Part shown: positions 1-7,939 of the stretch, in pieces
How positions within the stretch are numbered: position 1 is the first letter of the stretch
Layout of the letters: each line of letters opens with the position of its first letter
NCBI GenBank assembly: GCA_964498125.1
Contig: CAZCGE010000113.1
Coordinates: forward strand, 1-64,000
From: CAMDBL01 sp964498125
GTDB lineage: Bacteria; Pseudomonadota; Alphaproteobacteria; Rhizobiales; Hyphomicrobiaceae
Direction: 5' to 3'
DNA: 64,000 bases
Translations under genes and position numbers: made by a program
The notes under the pieces: generated by a model
The model's input: the letters and a program-made list of their open reading frames with translations, nothing else
Database searches by the model: none
What the model was told of the DNA's origin: nothing

Positions 1-379
1 CGGCTTCGGGGTTGCGCGCGATCACCTTCAGATAGGCCCAGGCGGCGGCGTCCGGCTTGCTCTTCTCCTGCTCCCAGTCACGCAGCGTGCCGAGCGGAAT
101 CTGGAAGCGGGCCGAGAACTCCTCCTGCGTCAGCCGCATGACCCGGCGCATGGTGTTGGTGCGCGGAATGGCTTTCAGCCGGCCGGTCGGGTAGTCCTCC
201 ATTGGCGGATTGTCCGGATCGGAGCGGGCGGCGGCCTGCAGCTCCTTCTCGGTCAATGCGTCAAGTGCGGCCCAGTTGGTCCGGCCTTCGGGCATCGGCT
301 CGGTCGTGCCGTCGGGCAGCACCTTGACGAACGTCCCGCCCTTCAGGCGCCTAACCCTGGTGATACGCTCTTCGCTCAT
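1..379 (-). CDS. XRE-type helix-turn-helix antitoxin of a BrnT module (C-terminus cut by window edge)
   Basis: Read on the minus strand from ATG at 379, the frame stays open to the window edge (126 codons seen). The first 60 residues are an acidic arm. Residues about 80-125 read as a Cro/C1-type helix-turn-helix containing LTQEEFSARFQIPLGTLRDW. The start overlaps the last 29 bases of the upstream brnT gene, so the two are translationally coupled toxin first, the usual order in BrnT modules. Classical BrnA is a ribbon-helix-helix protein; this partner has a HigA/YiaG-like HTH instead. Such antitoxins neutralise the toxin and repress their own promoter; here that is inferred from family and context. 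Confidence 0.8.
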   Translation of the reverse strand, partial: MSEERITRVRRLKGGTFVKVLPDGTTEPMPEGRTNWAALDALTEKELQAAARSDPDNPPMEDYPTGRLKAIPRTNTMRRVMRLTQEEFSARFQIPLGTLRDWEQEKSKPDAAAWAYLKVIARNPEA

Positions 380-638
380 GGCTGTTTGCTTTCCGTGCCG
401 AGATGATTCGCATTTTCTTCCCGCGCTCCACATAGATCACTGTTATCAGCTTGCCCGCCCAAACTCCGGTTGCTCGGAAGCGAACCTCACCATAATCCTC
501 AGTATCGTCCTGCTTGATCACGAGGAACGGGTCGTCGAACACAAACGCCGCGTCATGGAAATCGACCTCGTGCTTCCGCAGGTTGGCGGTAGCCTTCTCG
601 TCATCCATGTAATGGATACCAGTAGTTTTATCAAGCAT
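351..638 (-). CDS. brnT: BrnT family ribonuclease toxin
   Basis: 95-residue protein of the BrnT (DUF497) family, RelE-fold ribonucleases of type II toxin-antitoxin systems. The family pattern is clear: NLRKHEVDFHDAAFVFDDP near the N-terminus, a central GEVRFRATG strand, and RIISARKANSHERRAY at the C-terminus, which carries the conserved Arg and Glu residues. I chose the ATG at 638 because it preserves the N-terminal strand; the ATG at 608 would remove it. Neither has a good ribosome binding site. The gene overlaps the following HTH antitoxin by 29 bases and lies 53 bases downstream of the cyclase gene on the same strand, so it may also receive read-through. Confidence 0.85.
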   Translation of the reverse strand: MLDKTTGIHYMDDEKATANLRKHEVDFHDAAFVFDDPFLVIKQDDTEDYGEVRFRATGVWAGKLITVIYVERGKKMRIISARKANSHERRAYHQG

Positions 639-691
639 GTCGCCGAAAAGAAGGTATCCGGCTCGATACGTCGGATACCCACGCTGACAAA

Positions 692-1684
692 TTACCTCAC
701 CGCGATCGGATTGATCGGCGAGCCGACCGCTCCGGTGATCGGCAGGGCCGGGCCGCAGAAAAAGAAGTCCCACAGCTTGTCCTTGGCGCAGGCTTGGCTG
801 AGCACGTCGAGCTTGAAGATCTCGCCCATGGTCAGTCCCATGATCGGAATGCAGATCCAGTGCCAGGGCTGGTTGACCTTGCCTTCCTCCTCGCTCTCGT
901 TGGGCCGCACCTCGACACCCCACGTGTCGGTCGCAACAGCCGCCACCTGCTTGTCCTGCAGCCAGTCGAGTGTCTCGAAGGCGAGGCCGGGCGCATCACC
1001 GCCGGGATAGCCATCCCAGCTTTTGACATCGAGGCACTTCTCCAGTTGGCCGGTGCGGATGAACAGGTGATCGCCGCGGCCAACGCGGACTTTCTCAGCC
1101 TTGCAGACGTCGTCCAGCATGTCGTTGGTGATGGCGAAACCGTCCTCCAGGCAGTCGGTCTTGAAGTGGCGGGCGATGTCGAGCAGCACGCCACGACCGA
1201 CGAATTTCTCCTTGGTATTCTGGATACCGCATTTGTGCGCGCCGAACGAATTGACTTCGCGGCAGTCGTAGCCGTTCCACATATGGTTGCCGTAAAAGAT
1301 GTGGCCGAGACCATCCCAGTGCGTACCGGCTTGCAGCGGGAACAGGACGACGTCGTCGGCGGAACGGATGCCGCGCTTGTCGAGGATGCCCGAATAGGCG
1401 TCCGCACCCGAGCGCGTCATCAGGTGCACGGGATTGAAGCGGCCGACAGGCGGAAACTTGGTCTTGCCGCCTTGCGGGCCGTCCTTGTCATAGTTCAGCG
1501 CCAGACTGATCACCTGACCCTTGCGGATCAGGCTCGCCGCCTTCACGATGTCTTCCGCCGTGGTGTAGTTGAGCGTACCGATCTGGTCGTCCTTGCCCCA
1601 CTTACCCCAGTTCTTCAACCGCTCGGCGGCCGCCTCGACATCCTTCAACGTCAGCTTCTTCGGTTTGCCGTTCTTCTTGGCCAT
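692..1684 (-). CDS. Cyclase family protein (kynurenine formamidase-like metal hydrolase)
   Basis: 330-residue protein of the cyclase/kynurenine formamidase family (PF04199), metal-dependent hydrolases acting on cyclic amides or lactones. The metal-binding motif is QAGTHWDGLGH at residues 118-128, with His122, Asp124 and His128 as ligands. The length fits the longer subgroup often linked to aromatic or sugar-acid catabolism rather than the roughly 210-residue KynB. The start is preceded by an AGGGGAAA ribosome binding site. It lies on the same strand as the uronate-dehydrogenase-like gene (stop at 1897) and beside a TRAP transporter. I infer hydrolysis of a lactone or related ring made in that pathway; the substrate is unknown. 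Confidence 0.8.
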   Translation of the reverse strand: MAKKNGKPKKLTLKDVEAAAERLKNWGKWGKDDQIGTLNYTTAEDIVKAASLIRKGQVISLALNYDKDGPQGGKTKFPPVGRFNPVHLMTRSGADAYSGILDKRGIRSADDVVLFPLQAGTHWDGLGHIFYGNHMWNGYDCREVNSFGAHKCGIQNTKEKFVGRGVLLDIARHFKTDCLEDGFAITNDMLDDVCKAEKVRVGRGDHLFIRTGQLEKCLDVKSWDGYPGGDAPGLAFETLDWLQDKQVAAVATDTWGVEVRPNESEEEGKVNQPWHWICIPIMGLTMGEIFKLDVLSQACAKDKLWDFFFCGPALPITGAVGSPINPIAVR

Positions 1685-1850
1685 GGCGTTTCCCCTGTTG
1701 GATCAAAACAGGGGCGCACATAAGCAGGATCGCCCTGGTCTGCCAACGGTGGAAGAAACGCCGGGCCTTATACCCACCAGCGAAAGGTTCGACCCGAAGG
1801 AGGTCTCACCTTTCGCAGAACGGCGCTCGCGCCGGGCCGCCTTGCGGCCG

Positions 1851-1893
1851 CGCCAAGCGGACAATGCCGAAGAGTCTATTCTTCCGCTTGGCG
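1851..1893 (-). terminator. Hairpin immediately after the udh-like stop codon
   Basis: CGCCAAGCGG (1851-1860) pairs with CCGCTTGGCG (1884-1893), and inner bases extend the stem. It begins 4 bases after the TAA of the minus-strand dehydrogenase gene. It probably ends or protects that transcript. There is no T-run after it, so it is not a textbook intrinsic terminator; a second GC-rich palindrome follows towards 1820. Confidence 0.5.
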
Positions 1894-1896
1894 GTA

Positions 1897-2691
1897 TTAC
1901 CTTTTCGTGTACTCGTCGGCGCAGAACGTGCCGCCTTGATGGGCGTCGGCGATCGGGTCGGGCGCGACCTTGGCCTGTTCGGCGAGCGCGAAGGCGGCGT
2001 GATCTTCGGCGCGATGCTTGGGTTGGTAGCCGAGCTGATAGGCGCGTGTGTTGTCCCACCAGATGCGCTCATTGGCGGAGGCGCCATAGACGACCTCGTA
2101 GCCCAGACCCGGATGCTCGAGGCCGATGCGCATCAGTTGCACCAGGTCTTCCGGATGCAGCCAGATGGCGAGGCGCCGCTTGTCGATCGGCCGCTCGCCG
2201 ACGTTGCCGATGCGGATCGAGAGCACGCCGAGCCCGTGTTTGTCGGCATAGAGCGCGCCGACCGCTTCGCCGAACACTTTGCTGACGCCATAGCGGCTGT
2301 CGGGCCGGGGGATGGTGGCCGTGCCGATGTGGCTGTGACGCGGGTAGAAGCCCATGGCGTGGTTGGACGAGGCGAACACGACGCGCTTCACGCCCTTCTT
2401 CCGCGCCGCCTCGAACAGATTGGTGCAGCCGATGATATTGGCCTGCAGGATGGTCTCCCATGGCCCTTCCACCGAGAAGCCGCCGAGATGCAGGATGCCC
2501 TCCATGCCCTCGACCGCGGCTTCGACCTCGGCGGGATGGGTGAGATCAGCCTGCCTGAACGGCTCGTCGGCCCCAAGCCCATCGGGCCGCCGCATGTCGC
2601 TCAGCACCAGCTCGGGATAAATCTTGCGCAACAGGGGCCGCAACATGGTGCCGACGCCGCCAGCCGCCCCGGTCAGTAATACACGCTTCAT
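1897..2691 (-). CDS. udh: Uronate dehydrogenase-like NAD-dependent SDR oxidoreductase
   Basis: 264-residue short-chain dehydrogenase closely resembling bacterial uronate dehydrogenase (about 265 residues), which oxidises galacturonate or glucuronate to the aldaric acid lactone with NAD. The Rossmann motif GAAGGVG is at residues 8-14, the SSNH segment at 108-111, and the catalytic Tyr134-x3-Lys138 pair in YGVSK. The family hallmarks LHLGG, ANIIG and YGASAN are present. The ATG at 2691 puts the nucleotide-binding motif at the very N-terminus. It is divergent from a TRAP transporter whose binding protein resembles uronate binders, and it is followed by a cyclase, so uptake, oxidation and ring opening may be encoded together. 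Exact substrate is inference. Confidence 0.75.
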   Translation of the reverse strand: MKRVLLTGAAGGVGTMLRPLLRKIYPELVLSDMRRPDGLGADEPFRQADLTHPAEVEAAVEGMEGILHLGGFSVEGPWETILQANIIGCTNLFEAARKKGVKRVVFASSNHAMGFYPRHSHIGTATIPRPDSRYGVSKVFGEAVGALYADKHGLGVLSIRIGNVGERPIDKRRLAIWLHPEDLVQLMRIGLEHPGLGYEVVYGASANERIWWDNTRAYQLGYQPKHRAEDHAAFALAEQAKVAPDPIADAHQGGTFCADEYTKR

Positions 2692-2898
2692 GGTGTTTCC
2701 GCCTATTGAGTGTTGAGCCTGGGCCGGGACGCGCATGCAAGCCGGCTCCGCGCGACCTTTTCCGGCCGGCAATACGGTGCCAGGGAAAGGGACAACCGGC
2801 AACCGTGCGCAACCTGTTGTTGGAAATTGTTGCGAGTTCGGGCAGTCTCATCCCTGCACAGCCGCAATCGGCCGGCTGCAACAACATGGGAGAGAGAC
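2692..2898. promoter_or_regulatory. Divergent promoter region between udh-like gene and TRAP operon
   Basis: 207 bases separate the starts of two divergent sugar-acid operons, so both promoters and any shared operator must lie here. It contains a short AT-richer patch around 2810-2835 (TTGTTGGAAATTGTTGCGAG). I could not define -35/-10 boxes or a regulator site with confidence. Confidence 0.4.
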
Positions 2899-3912
2899 AT
2901 GGATCACATTGCGATCGCACGCCGTGACGTTCTCAAGCTCGGCGCCGGCGCAGCCGCGCTCCTGGCGGCCGGCGGCGCCGGGCCAGCCCATGCGCAAGCC
3001 AAAATGGTCCTGAAGGCCACCGATGTGCACCCCTTCGGCTATCCGACCGTGGTGGCCGTGGAGCAGATGGGCAAGAAGCTCGAGGCCGCCACCAATGGCC
3101 GGCTGTCGATCCAGATGTTCCCGTCGATGCAGCTCGGCGGCGAGAAGGAAATGATCGAGCAGGCGCAGGTCGGCGCGCTGCAGATCGCCCGCATATCGGT
3201 CGGTCCCATGGGGCCGCTGGTGCCGGAAATGAACGTTTTCAATCTGCCGTTCGTGTTCCGTGACGTGGTGCAGATGGAGAAGGTGATCGACGGCGAGATC
3301 GGCAATGAACTGCTGAAAAAGCTGACCGATCATCCGACCGCCAATTTGATCGGCCTGTGCTGGATGAACGCGGGCGTGCGCAACGTCTACAATTCCAAGA
3401 AGCCGATCGTGCAGGTCGAGGACCTGAAGGGCCTCAAGATCCGCATGATGGGCAATCCACTGTTCGTCGACACCATGAATGCGCTCGGCGGCAACGGCGT
3501 GGCGATGGGCTTCGACCAGCTGATCAACGGCATGCAGACCGGCGTCGTCGATGGTGCGGAAAACAACGAGCCGACCTATGATTCCGGCCAGCACTATCGC
3601 TACGCCAAGTTCTATTCCAAGACCGGGCATCTGATGATCCCCGAGATCCTGGTGTTCTCGAAGACGAGCTTCCAGGCATTGTCGAAGGACGATCAGGCGC
3701 TGATCACGAAGGTTGCCAAGGAGGCGCAGCAGGAGCAGCGCAAGCTCTGGTACGAGGCTGAGCAGGCGTCGATCAAGAAGATCGTCGCCGCGGGCGGGGT
3801 GATCAACGAGGTCGCCGACAAGCAGGCCTTCCAGAACGCGGTGAAGCCCGTTTGGGACAAATATGGCTCCGCCCACAAGGCCCTGATCGAGCGCATCAAC
3901 GCGGTGAAGTAA
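2899..3912 (+). CDS. dctP: TRAP transporter periplasmic substrate-binding protein (DctP family)
   Basis: 337-residue DctP-type solute receptor. The N-terminus carries a Tat-like signal, RRDVLKLG at residues 8-15 followed by a hydrophobic stretch and an AHA-Q cleavage site near residue 33. Arg161 in NAGVRNVYN is the conserved residue that binds the substrate carboxylate in this family, and Arg182 lies in the following strand. DGAENNEPTY at 218-227 is shared with receptors for uronates and related sugar acids. The start follows GGGAGAGAGAC; an upstream in-frame extension lacks coding character. First gene of a dctP-dctQ-dctM operon divergent from udh. The ligand is probably a uronate or aldarate, by context. 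Confidence 0.9.
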   Translation: MDHIAIARRDVLKLGAGAAALLAAGGAGPAHAQAKMVLKATDVHPFGYPTVVAVEQMGKKLEAATNGRLSIQMFPSMQLGGEKEMIEQAQVGALQIARISVGPMGPLVPEMNVFNLPFVFRDVVQMEKVIDGEIGNELLKKLTDHPTANLIGLCWMNAGVRNVYNSKKPIVQVEDLKGLKIRMMGNPLFVDTMNALGGNGVAMGFDQLINGMQTGVVDGAENNEPTYDSGQHYRYAKFYSKTGHLMIPEILVFSKTSFQALSKDDQALITKVAKEAQQEQRKLWYEAEQASIKKIVAAGGVINEVADKQAFQNAVKPVWDKYGSAHKALIERINAVK

Positions 3913-3935
3913 GCCCGTGCGGTGCCTGACCCTGT

Positions 3936-3966
3936 GTGGTGTCTGACCCCGCGGGTCCGACACCAC
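3936..3966 (+). other. Intercistronic hairpin between dctP and dctQ
   Basis: GTGGTGTCTGACCC (3936-3949) and GGGTCCGACACCAC (3953-3966) form a 14-bp stem with one mismatch and a 3-base loop, followed by TTTC. It sits 24 bases after the dctP stop. Such a structure could raise dctP mRNA relative to the membrane genes by partial termination or 3-prime-end protection; that role is inferred. Confidence 0.6.
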
Positions 3967-4002
3967 TTTCGCCACTCTTCTTTTCGACCCCACGGACACC
4001 CC

Positions 4003-4530
4003 ATGATTGCCACCTACGTCCGCGCCATGGACGTGCTGCATCAGGCTTGCGTCGTCATTGCCGGCGCGGCGATGGTGATCATCACCGTGATCATCCCTTA
4101 CGGTGTGTTCACGCGCTACGTGCTGAACTCCGCCGCATCCTGGCCGGAGCCGATGGCGATCCTGCTGATGATCGTCATCTCCTTCCTGTCCGCCGTCGTC
4201 TGCTACCGCGAGCATCTGCACATCGGCGTCGGCATGTTGCCAAATGCGCTGACGGGCGTGCCGCGCGTCCTGCTCGGCATCTTCATCGAAGCCTGCATGC
4301 TGGCGACCAACGTGCTCTTGCTCTGGTTCGCCATCAAGCTGGTGCAGCGCACCTGGTATCAGAGCATCGCCGAGTTTCCGCTGGTCTCGGTCGGCGTCTC
4401 CTATCTGCCGGTGCCGATCGCCAGCTTCATCACGGCGCTGTTCATCGTCGAGCGCTTCCTCAAGGGGAACTGGTTTCCCCCGCCTCTGACCGAGGACGAG
4501 CTGGCGCACGGCACGGTGTCGACGGAATAA
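4003..4530 (+). CDS. dctQ: TRAP transporter small permease (DctQ family)
   Basis: 175-residue integral membrane protein, the small DctQ subunit of a TRAP secondary transporter. Four hydrophobic segments are visible, at about residues 15-37, 46-64, 85-110 and 128-150. The ATG at 4003 gives the usual length for this family; upstream in-frame sequence runs through the intercistronic hairpin and is unlikely to be translated. It pairs with DctM in the inner membrane and couples uptake to an ion gradient. It lies between dctP and dctM in the standard order. Conservation in this family is low, so the identification rests on topology plus context. Confidence 0.88.
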   Translation: MIATYVRAMDVLHQACVVIAGAAMVIITVIIPYGVFTRYVLNSAASWPEPMAILLMIVISFLSAVVCYREHLHIGVGMLPNALTGVPRVLLGIFIEACMLATNVLLLWFAIKLVQRTWYQSIAEFPLVSVGVSYLPVPIASFITALFIVERFLKGNWFPPPLTEDELAHGTVSTE

Positions 4531-4548
4531 TTGGGGGCGGTACGGCAG

Positions 4549-5832
4549 ATGGATGCACTCGTACTCATGGGTAGCTTCACCGTGCTGTGCCTGATCGGCA
4601 TGCCGGTCGCCTACGCGCTCGGCCTCGCCGCGATCCTGGCCGCACTGTGGATGGGCATCCCGCTGGAGGCGATCGCGCTCAAGACGTCCGACGGCATGGA
4701 TGACTTCCCGCTGCTCGCCATCCCGTTCTTCATCCTCGCCGGCGCCATCATGGGCGAGGGCGGCATGGCGGCGCGCATCATCAATCTGGCCAAGGTGTTC
4801 GTCGGCTTCATCCGCGGCGGGCTCGCCCTCGTCAACATCGTCGCCTCGACGATGTTCGGCTGCATCTCGGGCTCCTCCGTCGCCGACACCGCCTCGATTG
4901 GCTCGGTGATGATCCCGCAGATGATCAAGGCCGGCTATCCCCGCCTGTTCGCGGTCAATGTGACGATCTCGGGCTCGCTGCAGCCGCTGCTGATCCCGCC
5001 GTCGCACAACATGGTGATCTACTCGCTGGCGGCCGGCGGCACCGTCTCGGTCGCGCATCTGTTCATCGGCGGCATCATTCCGGGCCTGCTGCTCGGCGCC
5101 TCGCTGATGATCCTGATCCTGATCTACGCCTACCGCAACAATCTGCCGAAGGGCGAACCGATCCCGCTGCGCCAGGCGTTCTGCATCGCCGCCGACGCGG
5201 TCTGGGGCCTCGTCACCGTCATCATCATCATGGGCGGCATCCTGTCGGGCATCTTCACGCCGACGGAATCCGCCGCCGTCGCCTGCGTCTGGGCGTTCCT
5301 GGTCACCATGTTCGTCTACCGCAGCTACAAGTGGCGTGAACTGCCGCTGCTGGTCGGCCGCGTGGTGCGCACGGTCGGCATGGTGATGATCATGATCGGC
5401 TTCTCGGGGGCCTTCGGCTACATGATGGCGCTGATGCGCATCCCAGCGCTGGCGGTCGAGGTCTTCGTGGCGATCTCATCGGACAAGTACACGTTCCTGC
5501 TCTACGTCAATATCCTGCTGCTGATCCTCGGCACCTTCATGGATCTGGCGCCGATGCTGCTGATCTGCACGCCGGTGTTTCTGCCGGTGATCCAGAAGTT
5601 CGGCATCGACCCGGTGCATTTCGGTATCGTCATGATCTTCAATCTCGGCATCGGCCTGCTGACGCCGCCGGTCGGCCCGACGCTGGCCGTCGGCTGCGCC
5701 ATCGGCAAGGTCACGATGGAGCAGGTCTCCCGCTCGATCATGATCTTCTATGTGCCGATGATCATCGTACTGATGCTGGTCACATACATTCCAGCGCTGA
5801 CATTGTGGCTGCCGAAGTTGCTGCTGGGGTAG
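4549..5832 (+). CDS. dctM: TRAP transporter large permease (DctM family)
   Basis: 427-residue DctM subunit, the transport channel of the TRAP system, with about a dozen membrane segments. Typical DctM features are IPFFILAGAIMGEGG near residue 60, the SGSSVADTASIG stretch near 110, and GIGLLTPPVGPTL near the C-terminus. I placed the start at ATG 4549 (MDALVLMG), which begins directly at the first membrane helix; a TTG at 4531 is also possible. It follows dctQ by 18 bases and closes the operon, with no further same-strand gene close behind. Confidence 0.93.
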   Translation: MDALVLMGSFTVLCLIGMPVAYALGLAAILAALWMGIPLEAIALKTSDGMDDFPLLAIPFFILAGAIMGEGGMAARIINLAKVFVGFIRGGLALVNIVASTMFGCISGSSVADTASIGSVMIPQMIKAGYPRLFAVNVTISGSLQPLLIPPSHNMVIYSLAAGGTVSVAHLFIGGIIPGLLLGASLMILILIYAYRNNLPKGEPIPLRQAFCIAADAVWGLVTVIIIMGGILSGIFTPTESAAVACVWAFLVTMFVYRSYKWRELPLLVGRVVRTVGMVMIMIGFSGAFGYMMALMRIPALAVEVFVAISSDKYTFLLYVNILLLILGTFMDLAPMLLICTPVFLPVIQKFGIDPVHFGIVMIFNLGIGLLTPPVGPTLAVGCAIGKVTMEQVSRSIMIFYVPMIIVLMLVTYIPALTLWLPKLLLG

Positions 5833-5972
5833 CGCGGCGATCCGACCCGCGCCGCACTCAACCTTGGCGAACAAATCGCGCTCGAGTTCCGCGCTCGAAT
5901 TCGAATGGGCCTTCTGTCGACGTGCTGGCTGGGGTATATTACCTGTGAAAATTGTCGCCGAGGCACTCGTCC

Positions 5973-6287
5973 ATGACTGAGCATGTCACCATCTCGCTGG
6001 AATCCGAGCATTTGGAGCGCGCGCGCCGCGAGGCCGGGCGGCTCGGTGTCTGCCTCGAAGCGTATCTATCTCGCCTCGTGCAAGGCGGCTTGCCGGCGGC
6101 GACCCCGATGGCTCGCGACAAGCCGCACATCTCGGCGATTTTCGGGATCGGGGCGTCAGCGGAGCCAACCGATGTCGGCCGCGGCAAGGATGCCATGCTG
6201 GGTGTATCCGATCAGATACCGTCGCAAGTGAGCCGACTCGGATGTAGCACATCCCGCTCCTCTTGCGTTCCCGGAAGCCGCGCCTGA
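5973..6287 (+). pseudogene. Truncated VapB-like ribbon-helix-helix antitoxin, toxin missing
   Basis: Residues 1-75 look like a VapB/CopG-type antitoxin: an N-terminal strand (HVTISL), an amphipathic helix, then HISAIFGIGASAEPTDVGRGKDAMLG. In relatives I recall, this last motif is followed by a short acidic tail and directly by a PIN-domain toxin gene. Here the similarity ends near 6200, the frame runs on for about 30 Ser/Cys/Arg-rich residues into a REP palindrome, and no toxin follows. I therefore read it as the remnant of a toxin-antitoxin pair cut by a deletion. A functional solitary antitoxin is possible but less likely. Confidence 0.55.
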
Positions 6288-6302
6288 GCGCGGCTATCCG
6301 GG
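6270..6302. repeat. REP-like palindrome, copy 1
   Basis: Arms CCCGGAAGCCGCGC and GCGCGGCTATCCGGG enclose a 4-base loop. The right arm and the following GATCTTCACCGTT recur at 19464-19491, where the left arm is also present at 19416. This marks a dispersed repetitive extragenic palindrome. Confidence 0.7.
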
Positions 6303-6332
6303 ATCTTCACCGTTCAACGTATCGCACAATGG

Positions 6333-6656
6333 CTACCACTCGAAGCCATCGGCCCGAACGACATCGCCGAATAAATCCCGCCACGTCGGGTTGTCTTTCT
6401 CGATCAATTGGATTTTCCATTCCCGTCGCCAGCGCTTCATGGCGCGCTCGCGCTTGGCTGCAACCACGGCATCCGCATGCGCCTCGAAATAGACAAGCCT
6501 GCCAGCCCAGTAGCGCTCGGCGAAACCATCCATCACACGCTCGCGGTATTGCCAGGTGCGGCCTGCCAGATCGCTCGTCATTCCGACGTAAAGAACGCCG
6601 TGTGGCTTGCTCACCGTGATGTAGACCCAATACGCCTTCTCCAGCGCAATCGGCAT
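6333..6656 (-). CDS. GIY-YIG nuclease superfamily protein
   Basis: 107-residue single-domain GIY-YIG protein of the UPF0213/YhbQ-like group. The two motif strands are WVYITVSKPHGVLYVGMTSDL at about residues 10-30, with Tyr12 and the GVLYVG strand, followed by an Arg in the first helix. A KRERAMKRWRREWKIQLIEKDNPTWRDL segment near the C-terminus is typical of the short family members. The start at 6656 begins just before the domain; upstream in-frame sequence runs through a REP palindrome. These small proteins occur alone in intergenic spots of many alphaproteobacteria; their role is unknown and nuclease activity is inferred only from the fold. Confidence 0.8.
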   Translation of the reverse strand: MPIALEKAYWVYITVSKPHGVLYVGMTSDLAGRTWQYRERVMDGFAERYWAGRLVYFEAHADAVVAAKRERAMKRWRREWKIQLIEKDNPTWRDLFGDVVRADGFEW

Positions 6657-6968
6657 AGCAATTCGTGCTCCCCATCGAGCGGTGAAGACCCCGGCTCTCC
6701 GCGCTAACGCGCTCCGGCCGGGGACGCAAGTGGAGGGAATTGCGCACAACTTGGACAGCCCGCCCTTGGCCCGTCGCTGTCGCGCTCATCTTTCGTTCAG
6801 CGGACGCTTGCCGCTGGAGAGACAACGGACGTCATTCAACCCGATGTCGGTGCCTGCCGCCCCTCACCCTCACCTCGCCCCCGTACTGCCCTGAGGGACG
6901 CCTTCGGCGTGCCGTGAGGGAACCGCACCGAACCGGCTCGGTCGGATCGTGTATTCTGCCTTGTCTCC
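6657..6968. other. Gene-free stretch with palindromes
   Basis: 312 bases between the GIY-YIG gene start and the yebC stop. A palindrome CCCCGGC...GCCGGGG lies at 6689-6723. A GC-rich hairpin with the core ACGCC-TTC-GGCGT lies near 6898-6912 and may end yebC transcription, although it lacks a T-run. I see no gene or RNA here. Confidence 0.5.
6689..6723. repeat. REP-like palindrome
   Basis: CCCCGGCTCTCCGCGC...GCGCTCCGGCCGGGG forms an imperfect stem. The CCCGGCTCTCCGC core recurs near 19508-19520, close to the second copy of the CCCGGAAGCCGCGC palindrome, so the same families co-occur in both intergenic regions. Confidence 0.55.
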
Positions 6969-7718
6969 TTACGCCGCCGTCAGCTTGGCCATGATGGCTT
7001 CGTCCACCTCGAAATTGGTGAAGACGGCCTGCACGTCGTCGTCGTCGTCGAGGGCGCCGATCAGCTTGAGGATCGCCGCGGCGCTGGTCTCGTCGACCGC
7101 GGTGGTCAGGTTGGGCATCCACACGGCCTTGACGGAACGGGCCTGCCCCAACGCCTTCTCCAGGGCCTGTGCGACGCTGCCGAGGCTCTCGAACGCCGTG
7201 GTGATGGCATGGCCGCCGTCATCGGAGGCGACATCGTCGGCGCCGGCCTCGATGGCGGCTTCGAGCACGGCATCGGCGCTGCCAGCATCGGCCTTGTAGA
7301 GAATTTCGCCGACGCGCGCGAACATGTGGCTGACTGAGCCGGTGGAGCCGAGATTGCCGTTGCACTTGGTGAAGATCGCGCGCACGGCCCCGCCCGTCCG
7401 GTTGCGGTTGTCGGTCAGCGCCTCGACGATGACGGCGACGCCACCTGCAGCATAACCTTCGTAGCGGACCTGCTCGAAGGCCTCGCCGTCGCCGCCTAGC
7501 GCCTTCTTGACGGCGCGTTCGATGTTATCCTTTGGCATGTTCTCGGCACGCGCGGCCTGAATCGCCAGCCTGAGACGTGCGTTCATGGTTGGGTCAGGCA
7601 GCCCAGTCTTGGCGGCCACCGTGATCTCGCGCGCCAGCTTGCCGAACAGCTTGGATTTCATCGCATCCTGCCGCCCCTTGCGATGCATGATGTTCTTGTA
7701 CTGAGAATGGCCGGCCAT
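6969..7718 (-). CDS. yebC: YebC/PmpR family regulator (TACO1 homologue)
   Basis: 249-residue YebC/PmpR protein, starting with the invariant MAGHSQYKNIMHRKGRQDA. Members bind DNA as regulators or act on ribosomes to relieve stalling at proline stretches; which role applies here is not visible. The three-domain family length (about 245-250) is intact, with the acidic ALDDDDDVQAVFTNFE stretch at the C-terminus. The start is fixed by the conserved first residues. It is followed upstream on the same strand by the YmdB-like phosphoesterase and the cyclo-ligase locus, the order commonly found in alphaproteobacteria. Confidence 0.95.
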   Translation of the reverse strand: MAGHSQYKNIMHRKGRQDAMKSKLFGKLAREITVAAKTGLPDPTMNARLRLAIQAARAENMPKDNIERAVKKALGGDGEAFEQVRYEGYAAGGVAVIVEALTDNRNRTGGAVRAIFTKCNGNLGSTGSVSHMFARVGEILYKADAGSADAVLEAAIEAGADDVASDDGGHAITTAFESLGSVAQALEKALGQARSVKAVWMPNLTTAVDETSAAAILKLIGALDDDDDVQAVFTNFEVDEAIMAKLTAA

Positions 7719-7939
7719 GGTCCCCCTGTCGCGCAGTGTGTGGTCAATCGTGGCGGCAGTGTTGCTCGGCGCCGCCGCCAACCGCCGCGTATGTCGATTA
7801 TAGGCGCCGGCACTGGCAAAATCCACCCGCAGAGCGCGGCAACAGACCATGCCGGGTCATCGGCTCGCCCGCCGAAAAAGCCTGCCGCGGATCGTCCTGG
7901 ATCACATGTCCATGTGAGCGTCGCGCCGGGCGGGTCGCC

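Noticed and set aside
1778..1805. A tRNA-like T-arm (GGTTCGACCC)
   Set aside because: No acceptor stem, anticodon arm or CCA-proximal pairing can be built around it.
2848..5058. A 736-codon open frame antisense to the TRAP operon
   Set aside because: It is rich in Arg, His, Gln and Asp, typical of a mirror frame in GC-rich DNA. The plus strand encodes three clear TRAP proteins.
7030..7050. Trinucleotide repeat CGTCGTCGTCGTC
   Set aside because: It encodes the acidic Asp stretch of YebC and is not an independent repeat element.
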